DNA of 64,000 nucleotides from Arthrobacter sp. CDRTa11 (GTDB lineage: Bacteria; Actinomycetota; Actinomycetes; Actinomycetales; Micrococcaceae). Under the pieces are notes generated by a model. The model saw only the letters and a program-made list of their open reading frames with translations, was not told the origin of the DNA and did not search any database. Location: positions 3,038,001-3,102,000 of the forward strand of contig NZ_CP044532.1 of the NCBI RefSeq assembly GCF_026427775.1. The letters run 5' to 3'. Shown here piece after piece: positions 50,733 through 59,839 of the stretch; the stretch's first letter is position 1, and each line of letters opens with the position of its first letter. The position numbers were made by a program, and so were the translations under genes.

Positions 50733-51309
50733 CCGTCTCCCCGGGCCAGGCCTGGGCAACCTGCTGGCGGACCTCATCCAGCGTCTGGGTGATTGCCTTG
50801 GTCTGGGCGATGATGGGGAAGAAGTTGCCGTCCCCGCCCCACCGCGGAACGATGTGCTGGTGCAGGTGGGCGGCGATTCCTGCGCCGCCCACGACACCCT
50901 GGTTCATGCCGATATTGAAGCCGCCGGGGTTAGCCACTTTGCGCAGGACCTTCATGGCCGTCTGGGTCAGCTCGGCGAATTCCCCGGTCTCCTCGAGCGT
51001 AAGGTCCGTGTAGTCGGGAACGTGGCGGTAGGGGCAGACCAGCAGGTGGCCGGGATTGTAGGGGAACAGGTTTAGCACGACATAGCAGGTTTTCCCGCGG
51101 TAAACGATGAGGGCTTCCTCGTCGGACCGGCTGGGCCCTACGCAGAACGGGCAGTCGTTCTGGTCCTTGAACTGGTGCTGGCCGCCCTTGATGTAGGCCA
51201 TCCGGTGCGGAGTCCACAGGCGCTGGAAAGCATCCGGAACGCCGGCGAGATCAAAATCGTCGGTGACGCCGGCATCCCCTGGATACCCCGCCGCTGTGTT
51301 CTCCTGCAC
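50722..51309 (-). CDS. HIT family protein, AP4A phosphorylase-like
   Basis: The 195-residue protein has a histidine triad HLHQH at 148-152 (His148, 150, 152) and a CPFC pair at 53-56 that could bind metal. Its place between thrS and the phosphatidylinositol phosphate synthase matches the mycobacterial Rv2613c, reported as an AP4A phosphorylase (recall). It probably degrades diadenosine tetraphosphate made by aminoacyl-tRNA synthetases. It lies 20 bases after thrS and overlaps pgsA. Confidence 0.9.
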   Translation of the reverse strand: MQENTAAGYPGDAGVTDDFDLAGVPDAFQRLWTPHRMAYIKGGQHQFKDQNDCPFCVGPSRSDEEALIVYRGKTCYVVLNLFPYNPGHLLVCPYRHVPDYTDLTLEETGEFAELTQTAMKVLRKVANPGGFNIGMNQGVVGGAGIAAHLHQHIVPRWGGDGNFFPIIAQTKAITQTLDEVRQQVAQAWPGETDAE

Positions 51310-51329
51310 CGTCTCTGTGTCCGTTTCCG

Positions 51330-53339
51330 CTAGCTGGTCCGGTTACGGACGGCTTCTGTGATCCGCTTGACCGCTTCGGCCACCGGCACGCCGTTGTCCT
51401 GGCTGCCGTCGCGGAAACGGAAGGACACTGCTCCGGCGTCGGCGTCGTCACCGCCGGCGATCAGGACAAACGGGATTTTGTCCTTGCTTGCCGTGCGGAT
51501 CTTCTTGGGGAACCTGTCCGAGGAGATGTCCACCTCGGCGCGGATGCCCGCCGCCTTAAGCTGACCGACGACGTCGAACATGTAGTCATTGAAGGTCTCG
51601 GCCACCGGAATGCCCACTACCTGCACCGGGGCAAGCCAGGCGGGGAACGCTCCGGCATAGTGTTCGGTGAGGACACCCATAAAGCGCTCGATCGAGCCGA
51701 AAAGAGCGCGGTGGATCATCACGGGACGCTGACGTGTGCCGTCAGCCGCCTGGAACTCCAGCTCGAACCGTTCCGGGAGGTTGAAGTCCAGCTGGATGGT
51801 GGACATCTGCCAGGTGCGGCCCAGGGCGTCCTTGGCCTGCACGGAGATCTTCGGGCCGTAGAACGCAGCTCCGCCCGGATCCGGCACCAGTTCAAGGCCC
51901 GATTCCTGCGCGACTTCGGCGAGAGTATTGGTGGCTTCTTCCCAGGCGGCGTCGTCACCCACGTACTTTTCGGGGTCCTTGGTGGACAGCTCGAGGTAGA
52001 AGTCGTTCAGGCCGTAGTCCTGGAGCAGGCCCAGCACGAAGTTCAGGGTCTTGGTGAGCTCGTCCTTCATCTGCTCGCGGGTGCAGTAGATGTGGGCGTC
52101 GTCCTGGGTCATACCCCGGACACGCGTGAGTCCGTGGACCACACCGGACTTTTCGTACCGGTAGACGGAACCAAATTCGAAGAGCCGCAGGGGCAGCTCA
52201 CGGTAGGAACGGCCGCGGGAGCGGAAGATCAGGTTGTGCATGGGGCAGTTCATCGGCTTCAGGTAGTAGTCCTGTGCCGGCTTGCGAACGGTTCCGTCAG
52301 CGTTGAGTTCCTCATCAACCCGCATGGGCGGGAACATGCCGTCCTTGTACCAGTCAAGGTGGCCAGAAACCTCATACAGGTGGCCCTTGGTGATGTGCGG
52401 TGTGTAGACGAACTCGTACCCGGCGTCGACGTGGCGCTGCCGCGAGTAGTCCTCCATCTCCTTGCGGATGATGCCGCCCTTGGGGTGGAAGACGGGCAGG
52501 CCGGAGCCCAGTTCGTCCGGGAAGGAGAACAGGTCCAGCTCCACGCCGAGCTTGCGGTGATCGCGCCGTTCCGCTTCCGCAATGCGTTCCTGATAGGCCT
52601 TCAGCTCGTCCTTCGTGGGCCAGGCGGTGCCGTAGATGCGCTGCAGCTGCTGGTTTTTCTGGTTGCCCAGCCAGTAAGCGGAGGAGGAACGGGTCAGTGC
52701 GAACGCATTGGAAATGAGTTTGGTGTTGGGCAGGTGTGGGCCGCGGCAGAGATCGCACCAGACGCTGTCACCGCTTTTCCGGTCCACGTTGTCGTAGATG
52801 GTGATGTCCCCGGCACCGACCTCGACGTTGACCCCTTCGCCGGCTTCGGCGGCGTCGTTCTTTTTGCCCAGCAGTTCCAGCTTGTAGGGCTCGTTCTTCA
52901 TGGCCTCACGGGCCTCGTCCTCGCTTACCACGCGGCGGACGAACTTCTGGTTCTGGTTGACGATCTTGAGCATCATCTTTTCGAGGGTCTTGAGGTCCTC
53001 GGGGGTGAACGGCTCAGCGACATCGAAGTCGAAGTAGAAACCGTCAGTGATGTATGGTCCGATGCCCAGCTTGGCATCCGGGCGCAGCTGCTGGACAGCC
53101 TGGGCCATGACGTGGGCCGTGGAGTGGCGGAGCACGTTCAGTCCGTCGGGGGAACCAATGGTGACGGCCTGGATCTCTGCACCTTCGGGCAGTTCCTGGT
53201 CCAGGTCCTTCAACTCGCCGTTGACACGGGCAACAACGACGTCGCGACGCTCAAAGAAGAGTTCCGCCCCGGTTGTCCCGGTAGTCACCTTGGTCTCTTC
53301 GCCATCGACGATGAGGGTGATCTGCTGGGCATCTGACAC
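51330..53339 (-). CDS. thrS: Threonyl-tRNA synthetase
   Basis: ThrRS charges tRNA-Thr and edits serine. The 669-residue protein starts with a TGS domain ([20 protein letters not shown]), then an editing domain with conserved His/Cys residues. The class II core has [20 protein letters not shown] and [15 protein letters not shown]. The C-terminal anticodon domain ([14 protein letters not shown]) is present. It begins the thrS-HIT-pgsA group. The 116 bases upstream show no T-box-like structure. Confidence 0.98.
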   Translation of the reverse strand: MSDAQQITLIVDGEETKVTTGTTGAELFFERRDVVVARVNGELKDLDQELPEGAEIQAVTIGSPDGLNVLRHSTAHVMAQAVQQLRPDAKLGIGPYITDGFYFDFDVAEPFTPEDLKTLEKMMLKIVNQNQKFVRRVVSEDEAREAMKNEPYKLELLGKKNDAAEAGEGVNVEVGAGDITIYDNVDRKSGDSVWCDLCRGPHLPNTKLISNAFALTRSSSAYWLGNQKNQQLQRIYGTAWPTKDELKAYQERIAEAERRDHRKLGVELDLFSFPDELGSGLPVFHPKGGIIRKEMEDYSRQRHVDAGYEFVYTPHITKGHLYEVSGHLDWYKDGMFPPMRVDEELNADGTVRKPAQDYYLKPMNCPMHNLIFRSRGRSYRELPLRLFEFGSVYRYEKSGVVHGLTRVRGMTQDDAHIYCTREQMKDELTKTLNFVLGLLQDYGLNDFYLELSTKDPEKYVGDDAAWEEATNTLAEVAQESGLELVPDPGGAAFYGPKISVQAKDALGRTWQMSTIQLDFNLPERFELEFQAADGTRQRPVMIHRALFGSIERFMGVLTEHYAGAFPAWLAPVQVVGIPVAETFNDYMFDVVGQLKAAGIRAEVDISSDRFPKKIRTASKDKIPFVLIAGGDDADAGAVSFRFRDGSQDNGVPVAEAVKRITEAVRNRTS

Positions 53340-53455
53340 GGGTGTCTCCTATTCAAAGTTAAGGCTTCATAGCTTGTGGCATACGGGGACCACAGCCAGC
53401 CACCGTCAATGCTATCGGTTTCCAGAGAGGCCGACCAACGGGACGCGCGGCCCGC

Positions 53456-56400
53456 TCAGCCGCCCATCCCGGTAATGGCAAGGCTGCGGCTGATTCCGTC
53501 CAATGGATGCGGAATGTCGGTGGTCTCCGGACTGGACTGCGGGAAAGGCAGGGTTTCAACCCGGCTCAGGTCCCAGGCCATGCTGGCACTCAGGCTGATT
53601 CCCCGCGGACCGGTCCGCCGGGTGGTTCCCCGGATCAGGAGCAGCCTGGTCCCGAACAGCAGCAGTCCGGCCTGTTCCTGCGCCTCATGGAAGAAGACGG
53701 AGTCGACGCAGCCCGTGCCGTCGTCGATGCTGATAAAAACAACCCGCCGGCCACCGCGCATGGGCGGTGTCTGGGTGGCGATTCGCACTCCGGCCACCAG
53801 CACTTCAGTTCCGTTGCGCAGGCCCAGCAGTTTATCCGCCGTGGTGACGCCGAGCCTGTCCAGCATGGGCCGGTGGCTGTCCATCAAGTGCCCGCTGACA
53901 TCAATGGCCATCAGATCAAGCTCCGCGCGCACGTTGTCCACCAGCGTGGGTGCGGGCAGGCCCGGTTTGACGTTCCGCAGTTCCACGTCCCCCAGGGGCA
54001 GGGCCAGCTGGCCCTCGATGACCTCGATACCCTTGCGGGAAGCACCCGTGGATTGAAGCTTTTGGAGGTGGTGGACAAGGTCTGCGCGGTTGGCGCTCCC
54101 GCCGGACTCCAGGTGCAGGGAATCAAAGGCGCCAAGCTGGGCCAGCCTCCTGATGCTTGGTTTGCTCAGCCGGGACCGTGCCCTGAGGTCCGCCAGGGAA
54201 TCATAGGGCTGGCCGGCAACGATCCGTTTGAGTTCAGCCCCGGATACGCCGTAGATCCCTTTGAGGCTCAGCCTGATCCCCAGCTTGCCCCGGTCCGGCC
54301 CTTCGATGACCCGTTCTACCCTGTATTCCGCCTGGCTGCGGTTGATGTCCAACGGCAGTATGGGGATGCCCAGCCTGCGTGCCTCTGCCACCAGGAGGCG
54401 TTTGGGGTACATGCCCGGATCGTGCTCCCACAACCCGGCCAGGAAAGCCTCGGGGTGGTGGGCCTTTAGCCAGGCAGACTGGTAGGTGGGCACGGCGAAC
54501 GCCGCTCCGTGCGCCTTGCAGAAACCGAAACTTCCAAAGGATTTCAGGGTTCCCCAGACTTTATCCACGACCTCCGGGGTATACCCGTTGGCGCGGGCTT
54601 CCCGGCGGAAGAATTCCTCCACTTGAGGTTCAAGGGCCTCGTTGCCCAGTGCGCGGCGGAATTCGTCGGCCCGGGCCAGGCCGCAGCGTGTCATGACATC
54701 AAAGGTCTTCAGGATCTGTTCGTGGAAAACGGTGACCCCGTGCGTTTCCTGAAGCACGGGTTTCAGGTCAGGATGCGGATAGACCTCCGGCGCGAACCCG
54801 TGCCGGTGCTCCAGGAACGGCCGCACCATGTCCGACTTCATGGGTCCTGGCCGGAAAAGTGAAATATCGATGATGAGGTCGTTGAAGTCGCGCGGCGCCA
54901 TCTTGCCCACCAGCTCACGCTGGCCAGGGGATTCGATCTGGAAACAGCCCAGCGTATGTGTGCTGCGGATCAGCTCATACGTGGGCTCATCATCAAGGGG
55001 CACGGCGTTGAGGTTAATGTGGCCATTCTCGGCAATGTAGTCAGGCCCGGAACCATCAGGGCCGGAGGGGTGGGCACCGGCGGCGACCACCTCAGCCTTG
55101 GAAGGGTGGATCCGGATGACTTCCCTGACTGCAAAGGCCATGGCACTCTGCATCCTGACCCCCAGGACATCGAGCTTGAGCATGCCCATGGGATCCATGT
55201 CGTGTTTGTCGAACTGGCTCATGGGCAGCCCCAGCCCGCTGGGCTGGACAGGGGTCCGGTCAAGCAGGGTGGCGTCGCCCAGGATCACTCCGCAGGGGTG
55301 CATGGAAATATGGCGGGGCAGCCGGTCCAGCCGCTCAGTGAGGTCCACGAGCAGGTCCAGTTGCTGGTTTTCGGCAAATCCCCGTTGTTCCACCCGCCCG
55401 GCGAACTCCCGAAGTTCTGGCTTCTCGGCGAGCGCCTCGCGGAACTTCCGGGCAGAAAAGCGCCACAGCTGTTTGGCGATCTCCCCCACATCGCCGTCAT
55501 CCATGCCCAGCGCCATCCCCGCATCACGGACCGCACCGCGGGCACGGTATCCGTTCTGCATGCTCATGAGCGTGACGCGCTCGGCGCCAAAGCGGTCAAA
55601 GATCTTCCGGTAGACGTTGTGCCGCTCAGCGCTTTCGACGTCGATATCAATGTCTGGAAGGGTGCCCCTGTCACGGGACAGGAACCGTTCGAAGACGAGG
55701 TCGTGCTGGAGGGGGTTCACCTGGCTGATATCAATCAGGTAATTGACCAGGCTTGAAGCGCCCGACCCGCGGGCCGCCGCCCTGACCCCCATATCCAGGA
55801 TCATCCTGGACACCTCAGCCACTGTGAGGAAGTAGGAGGAGAAACCAAGGTTCTGGATGATCCCCAGTTCATGATCGAGGCGATGGCGCATCTCATGTTC
55901 GGCAGTACCGGAAATTCCCGGGAACCGCTGTCCGATCCCGGCCTCACACCGCTGGACAAGTTCAACCTGGGGGTCCTGGTCTATGCCGATGATTGATGTT
56001 TCGGGCACCACCGGCTGCTTCCAGCCCATATCCGTCACCGGGTCAATCCGGCACAGGTCGGCGAGCGCCTCGGTCTGTGTCATCAGCTGTTTGAGGTCAG
56101 CAGCGCCGTACCCTGCGGCGTGGATGATCTCCCTGGCCAGCAGGAGCATCTGCCCTGATGTTTTCAGCCAGCCCTGGCCGTTGGGCTGGAGCAGGGGTTC
56201 GGCGGCCAGCTCAGGAAGGGACTTGAGGGTCCGAGCAGAATCCAGCACGTCAGCCGTGGCGGCGCCATCCTCGGCGCAGTACCGTACAGCATTAGTGATA
56301 ACGGCCGGAACGTGGTGCTCCTCTGCGAGTTTGAGCATTCGTACTGCATGGGCGGTACTCAACGGTGAGCCGGGGGCGCTGAGCTGGGAGACAACCTCGG

Positions 56401-56944
56401 CCACTATTGTTCCTGCCGGCATGGCGTCCAGCCAGCGTTTAAAAAGTGTGCGAGGACGCAGGTAACGCCGTCCGCCGATGGCCAGTCCGACGTCGGAATC
56501 GGGTCCGATCAGGACCGTGAGTACTGGCTTGAGGGTCAGTGGGTCCAAGGTCCGGGATGCGAGCTCTGCCCGGGTGACTGCCACCGGCACCACTCCCCCG
56601 GCTTTTCCGGAAGTGCGGGCATGGGCATCCGAGACCAGCCGGCACAATGCCCGGTAGCCCGCTCCCCGGTTGTTTCCGCGGGCGAGCACCACTACCCGGC
56701 CAGCAACCTGGGTGCGGTGGTCCCCGTCGTCATCAAGGACCGCAAGGTCAACACCCACAATGGGGTCTATCCCGGCAGCCATGCAGGCTTTGAGGTGTTT
56801 GATGGTGCCGTACAGGCCGTCCCTGTCCGTGCAGGCGAGCGCAGTGGCACCATCTGCGGCGGCAACCTGGGCAAGCTCATCAGGCCAGGAAACGCCGTAG
56901 TGGGCGCTGAAGGCGGTGGAAACGTGGAGGTGCGTAAAAGTCAT
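53456..56944 (-). CDS. dnaE2: Error-prone DNA polymerase DnaE2 (ImuC)
   Basis: DnaE2 is the C-family polymerase of the damage-induced mutasome. The 1,162-residue protein has an N-terminal PHP domain (HLHVSTAFSAHYGVSWPDEL), the catalytic PDIDID near residue 429 and later DPMGMLKLDVLGVRMQSAM. The PHP metal residues look partly changed, as usual in ImuC. The start overlaps DUF6504 as ATGA, so they form one operon. I see no imuA or imuB nearby, although these are usually close. A LexA-like palindrome lies upstream of the operon. Confidence 0.94.
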   Translation of the reverse strand: MTFTHLHVSTAFSAHYGVSWPDELAQVAAADGATALACTDRDGLYGTIKHLKACMAAGIDPIVGVDLAVLDDDGDHRTQVAGRVVVLARGNNRGAGYRALCRLVSDAHARTSGKAGGVVPVAVTRAELASRTLDPLTLKPVLTVLIGPDSDVGLAIGGRRYLRPRTLFKRWLDAMPAGTIVAEVVSQLSAPGSPLSTAHAVRMLKLAEEHHVPAVITNAVRYCAEDGAATADVLDSARTLKSLPELAAEPLLQPNGQGWLKTSGQMLLLAREIIHAAGYGAADLKQLMTQTEALADLCRIDPVTDMGWKQPVVPETSIIGIDQDPQVELVQRCEAGIGQRFPGISGTAEHEMRHRLDHELGIIQNLGFSSYFLTVAEVSRMILDMGVRAAARGSGASSLVNYLIDISQVNPLQHDLVFERFLSRDRGTLPDIDIDVESAERHNVYRKIFDRFGAERVTLMSMQNGYRARGAVRDAGMALGMDDGDVGEIAKQLWRFSARKFREALAEKPELREFAGRVEQRGFAENQQLDLLVDLTERLDRLPRHISMHPCGVILGDATLLDRTPVQPSGLGLPMSQFDKHDMDPMGMLKLDVLGVRMQSAMAFAVREVIRIHPSKAEVVAAGAHPSGPDGSGPDYIAENGHINLNAVPLDDEPTYELIRSTHTLGCFQIESPGQRELVGKMAPRDFNDLIIDISLFRPGPMKSDMVRPFLEHRHGFAPEVYPHPDLKPVLQETHGVTVFHEQILKTFDVMTRCGLARADEFRRALGNEALEPQVEEFFRREARANGYTPEVVDKVWGTLKSFGSFGFCKAHGAAFAVPTYQSAWLKAHHPEAFLAGLWEHDPGMYPKRLLVAEARRLGIPILPLDINRSQAEYRVERVIEGPDRGKLGIRLSLKGIYGVSGAELKRIVAGQPYDSLADLRARSRLSKPSIRRLAQLGAFDSLHLESGGSANRADLVHHLQKLQSTGASRKGIEVIEGQLALPLGDVELRNVKPGLPAPTLVDNVRAELDLMAIDVSGHLMDSHRPMLDRLGVTTADKLLGLRNGTEVLVAGVRIATQTPPMRGGRRVVFISIDDGTGCVDSVFFHEAQEQAGLLLFGTRLLLIRGTTRRTGPRGISLSASMAWDLSRVETLPFPQSSPETTDIPHPLDGISRSLAITGMGG

Positions 56945-57282
56945 GCTGTTCTGGGCTGGATTCCGTGATGGATCCGCAGCAGCCTCCAGCGGCCGCTGCC
57001 GACATGCCTGGTCAGATCAAGGGTGAGGGGCTCAGCGGGAGTGCTGCCGCCCGAACCATTGGGGGTGTCTGCAGCCAGGACCTGGACCCGCCAAATTTCA
57101 TGGTCCACCAGGCCTGGCCCGCTTCCCAGCGGCGCACGCTTTTCCTCCGCCCACCACTGCCTGCGTTCGTACCACCGCACAGGTTCCGCGCACACCGTGT
57201 ATTGCCGCCCGGCCCATTGAAGCTGCAGCGGCTGGCCTGAAGGGGTGCAGACAACGTCAACGGATTCGCTGAACATGCCCAT
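56941..57282 (-). CDS. DUF6504 family protein, partner gene of dnaE2
   Basis: The 113-residue protein starts MGMFSESVDVVCTPSGQPLQ and has a Trp/Arg-rich centre (RWYERRQWWAEEKRAP) and the C-terminal SGRWRLLRIHHG. It matches the DUF6504 type found beside dnaE2 or imuB in actinobacteria. The function is unknown; a DNA-polymerase or mutasome accessory role is inferred from the linkage. GGGAGG lies four or five bases before the ATG. It is the first gene of the LexA-like-controlled unit. Confidence 0.8.
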   Translation of the reverse strand: MGMFSESVDVVCTPSGQPLQLQWAGRQYTVCAEPVRWYERRQWWAEEKRAPLGSGPGLVDHEIWRVQVLAADTPNGSGGSTPAEPLTLDLTRHVGSGRWRLLRIHHGIQPRTA

Positions 57283-57341
57283 TGCGCCTCCCTGGAAACG
57301 GAGCTGTCACCTGACTGTAAATTACTCAGCCAATGACAGCT

Positions 57342-57361
57342 GTTCGAATACATATTCGAAC
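57342..57361. promoter_or_regulatory. Putative LexA (SOS) box
   Basis: The 20-base perfect palindrome GTTCGAATACATATTCGAAC contains CGAAN6TTCG. This is close to the actinobacterial LexA consensus CGAACRNRYGTTCG, with two substitutions inside each half. It lies 60 bases upstream of the DUF6504-dnaE2 operon and 80 bases upstream of the divergent 129-residue gene, so it could control both directions. Match is direct; regulation is inferred. Confidence 0.7.
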
Positions 57362-57440
57362 AATTCAAGTCTACGCCGGTGCCCAGACAAAACCTAGACA
57401 GGGGTGGACGGACGGGGCAGCAGGGGAGCAGGATGGTGCC

Positions 57441-57830
57441 ATGACCACCAATGACGCACTCCTCAAGCACGTAAGCATCAAGGCCCAAGACTCCACGCTT
57501 GTGGCCACTTTTGATATAGACGGCAATATCCCGGGATCGGGTGCTTATGTGGTGGGGCTCATGGCGGCCGATCCCGACTATTCATCACAAAGACGGCTCG
57601 GCATAGAGTTCATGAACGGGGAGGCTATAGCCTGCTACTCGTTCAGCCATGACCAGGGCATCGAAGAGAACTATGATCTCAGTGGTGTCACCCACTCCGG
57701 CAACACCATCACCGGCAGCTTTCCCCTGGCCGTTATCCATGGGCTGGGCAAGGGCCACGTTATGTCAGCCTTCAGCGAGGCCGACGGGCGGGAGTTCCAG
57801 TCCGGAGTCCCCGTTGAGGAAGCGATCTAG
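57441..57830 (+). CDS. Conserved-looking hypothetical protein, 129 residues, unrecognised
   Basis: I do not recognise this protein. It starts at ATG 57441 with AGCAGGA seven bases before it. It is soluble and mixed alpha/beta by composition, with no signal or membrane segment. Motifs include DIDGNIPGSGAYVVGLMAAD and LSGVTHSGNTITGSFPL. The gene is divergent from DUF6504-dnaE2, with the LexA-like palindrome between them, so a DNA-damage link is possible but unproved. Confidence 0.75.
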   Translation: MTTNDALLKHVSIKAQDSTLVATFDIDGNIPGSGAYVVGLMAADPDYSSQRRLGIEFMNGEAIACYSFSHDQGIEENYDLSGVTHSGNTITGSFPLAVIHGLGKGHVMSAFSEADGREFQSGVPVEEAI

Positions 57831-57890
57831 GGAAGCACTCTAAAGCGACTGAAGCCTCCCGGGAGCGCAGAGACGCCCCCAGGGTCAGCT

Positions 57891-58211
57891 TCAGCTGTTT
57901 CCTTTGTGGACCTTCATTTCGAGTTCGATGAAGCCCGTGATCATGGCACGGTACGTCGATTCCACAATGTCAGGATCAATGTCCTTCTTTTCCGCGGCTA
58001 AACGGACGTGTTCGATGATCCTCTCGACCCGGCCGGGAGCGCGCACTTCTGCGTCGTCCCCCTTCAGGGTCCCTGCGATCCGTATCAGGCGTTCCCGACG
58101 GGCAATCAGGCCCACGATCTGCTCGTCCACTTCATCGACTGCTATGCGGACTGCGGCAAGCTGTTCCTTGTCCGCCAAAGCATCTTTGTCGCTTCCTTGA
58201 GTTATCTCCAT
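57891..58211 (-). CDS. Chorismate mutase (AroQ type)
   Basis: The 106-residue protein (MEITQGSDKDALADKEQLAA) is helical and has the AroQ pattern VDEVDEQIVGLIARRERLIR, with conserved Arg and Glu residues (APGRVERIIEHVR; STYRAMITGFIELE). It makes prephenate from chorismate. I chose the ATG at 58211; an upstream ATG at 58232 would overlap the divergent VOC gene. It is located far from the aro operon at 11-15 kb and is probably separately regulated. Confidence 0.85.
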   Translation of the reverse strand: MEITQGSDKDALADKEQLAAVRIAVDEVDEQIVGLIARRERLIRIAGTLKGDDAEVRAPGRVERIIEHVRLAAEKKDIDPDIVESTYRAMITGFIELEMKVHKGNS

Positions 58212-58230
58212 CACATGACAGTATCGAAGC

Positions 58231-58653
58231 ATGCAGCCAAGAGTCGACTTCATCTCACTGGGTGTCCGCAGCGTCGCGGAGTCCCGCCGCTTTTATGTGG
58301 AAGGACTCGGCTGGCCGGTCCGTAAGGAAATTCCGGGTGATGTGCTGTTTATCCAGGTTAACCACGGGCTGACGCTGTCCCTTTGGGATGCCGGGCAAAT
58401 GCAGGCGGAGGCGGGGGTGAGTCCTCCGGGGCCGGTCCCCCACATCACCCTCAGCCACAACCTGGCCAGCCCTGAGGACGTGGACCGCGTCATGGCCGAG
58501 GCAGCTGCTGCCGGTGCCGTCATCGTTGCGGAGCCAGTTACACAGCCATGGGGCGGGTACAGCGGCTATTTCGCCGATCCGGATGGGTTCCGCTGGGAGG
58601 TTGCCTACAACCCCACCTGGTCAGTGGACGACGCCGGCAGCGTCACCATCTAG
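58231..58653 (+). CDS. VOC family protein (glyoxalase/bleomycin-resistance fold)
   Basis: The 140-residue protein has the vicinal-oxygen-chelate pattern: FISLGVRSVAESRRFYVEGL at the start, PHITLSHNL in the middle and GGYSGYFADPDGFRWEVAYN at the end. These segments place the usual metal-ligand positions, although the ligands differ from true glyoxalase I. The substrate is unknown. It is divergent from chorismate mutase and convergent with the SRAP gene. Confidence 0.88.
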   Translation: MQPRVDFISLGVRSVAESRRFYVEGLGWPVRKEIPGDVLFIQVNHGLTLSLWDAGQMQAEAGVSPPGPVPHITLSHNLASPEDVDRVMAEAAAAGAVIVAEPVTQPWGGYSGYFADPDGFRWEVAYNPTWSVDDAGSVTI

Positions 58654-58678
58654 GGCAAGTCACCGTTCATGGGTGGTA

Positions 58679-59428
58679 CTAGAACAGTGCCTCCACGGGC
58701 CGGATGAGCTCCGGCGAGTTGTGGCGCACGTTTCCCACGTCCCGGCCTACAGACTCCACGTGCCAGTCGGCAGCGACGCCCTTCACCCCGGCGCGGACCA
58801 GGTCCACCAGGGCAGCGGGGTCCTGGGCGTGCGGGTCGAGCCAGGATTCCATGGTGGCCGCGTCCATCGGGATCGGCACCCGGTCATGCAGGGCGGTGAG
58901 CTTGCCGAATACTGTTGACTCGGCCCCGGGCGGCGGGGTATCCGCGGTCAGGATGGAGGTGGAGAGCATCCACCGGCCTGGCTCCCCTTCCGCCTTGGAC
59001 GGATCCTTCCACCATTCGTACAACCCGGCAAACACCAGCCCCGCACTGTTTCCGGGGTGCACGTAATACGGTTGCTTCGCCTTGCCTGCGCCCTGCTTCC
59101 ATTCGTAATAGCCGTCAGCAGGAACGGCGCAGCGTCTGGATTTCATCGCTTTACGGAATGCCGGCTTTTCCAGCACTGTCTCGCTCCGGGCGTTGATCAT
59201 CCTGGCTCCGATGCCGGGATCCTTCGCCCACGACGGAACCAGCCCCCAGCGTGCCACGTGCAGCTGCCGAACCGGCCCGCCGTCGATGAGCCGCTCCAGG
59301 ACGATGGGCACATCATCGGTTGGCGCCACGTTCCAGGAGGGAGGGAGGTGCACCTCTTCCTCCAGCCCGGCATCAAACTCCGCCAGCAGGTCCCCCACGG
59401 CACGTGCCATTACATAGCGTCCACACAT
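58679..59428 (-). CDS. SRAP (SOS response-associated peptidase / HMCES-like) protein
   Basis: SRAP proteins link covalently to abasic sites in single-stranded DNA through the amino-terminal Cys. The 249-residue protein begins MCGRYVMARAV, placing the nucleophile Cys2. Family motifs are PSWNVAPTDDVPIV, NARSETVLEKPAFRKAM, VPADGYYEWKQ and ALHDRVPIPMD with the conserved His. It sits between VOC and mycoredoxin genes. I see no LexA-like palindrome immediately before it. Confidence 0.94.
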   Translation of the reverse strand: MCGRYVMARAVGDLLAEFDAGLEEEVHLPPSWNVAPTDDVPIVLERLIDGGPVRQLHVARWGLVPSWAKDPGIGARMINARSETVLEKPAFRKAMKSRRCAVPADGYYEWKQGAGKAKQPYYVHPGNSAGLVFAGLYEWWKDPSKAEGEPGRWMLSTSILTADTPPPGAESTVFGKLTALHDRVPIPMDAATMESWLDPHAQDPAALVDLVRAGVKGVAADWHVESVGRDVGNVRHNSPELIRPVEALF

Positions 59429-59543
59429 GGCTCCAGCATGCCATGGCCCCCGGCACTGTCATACGCCGGCGCGGGCGCGGGGAATAGCGGCGGGCAGGAT
59501 ACCGTTGATGGGAATGAACCCCTTCAACGCATAGGAGAACTCT

Positions 59544-59801
59544 GTGGACTTCACCCCCGAATCCGGCACCATCACCATGTTTTCCACCACCTGGTGCGGC
59601 TACTGCAACCGGCTCAAGAAGCAGCTGGACGCGCAGGGCATCGGCTACACGGAAATCAACATCGAGGAAGTCGATGGGACAGCCGAACTCGTGGAGCAGA
59701 TTAACGGCGGCAACCGCACCGTGCCCACCGTGCTTTTCCCGGACGGCACAGCAGCCACCAACCCGTCAGCTGCCGAAGTCAAAAGCCGTCTCGCCGCATA
59801 G
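59544..59801 (+). CDS. Mycoredoxin-type glutaredoxin-like protein
   Basis: The 85-residue protein has the mycoredoxin motif TTWCGYC, Cys18 and Cys21, a cis-Pro segment TVPTVLFPDG, and the C-terminal SRLAA. Mycoredoxins reduce mycothiol mixed disulfides in actinobacteria, which supports the taxonomic reading. The start is GTG with TAGGAGA about six bases upstream. It is cytoplasmic, and it is convergent with the secreted repeat protein. Confidence 0.92.
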   Translation: MDFTPESGTITMFSTTWCGYCNRLKKQLDAQGIGYTEINIEEVDGTAELVEQINGGNRTVPTVLFPDGTAATNPSAAEVKSRLAA

Positions 59802-59839
59802 ACGGCTTATGAAACTGCTCGATGACCATGGTCATGCTG

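Noticed and set aside
57302..57341. AGCTGTCA/TGACAGCT inverted repeat beside the LexA-like palindrome
   Set aside because: The arms are eight bases and 24 bases apart. It matches no operator I know and could be chance, although it lies in the same promoter.
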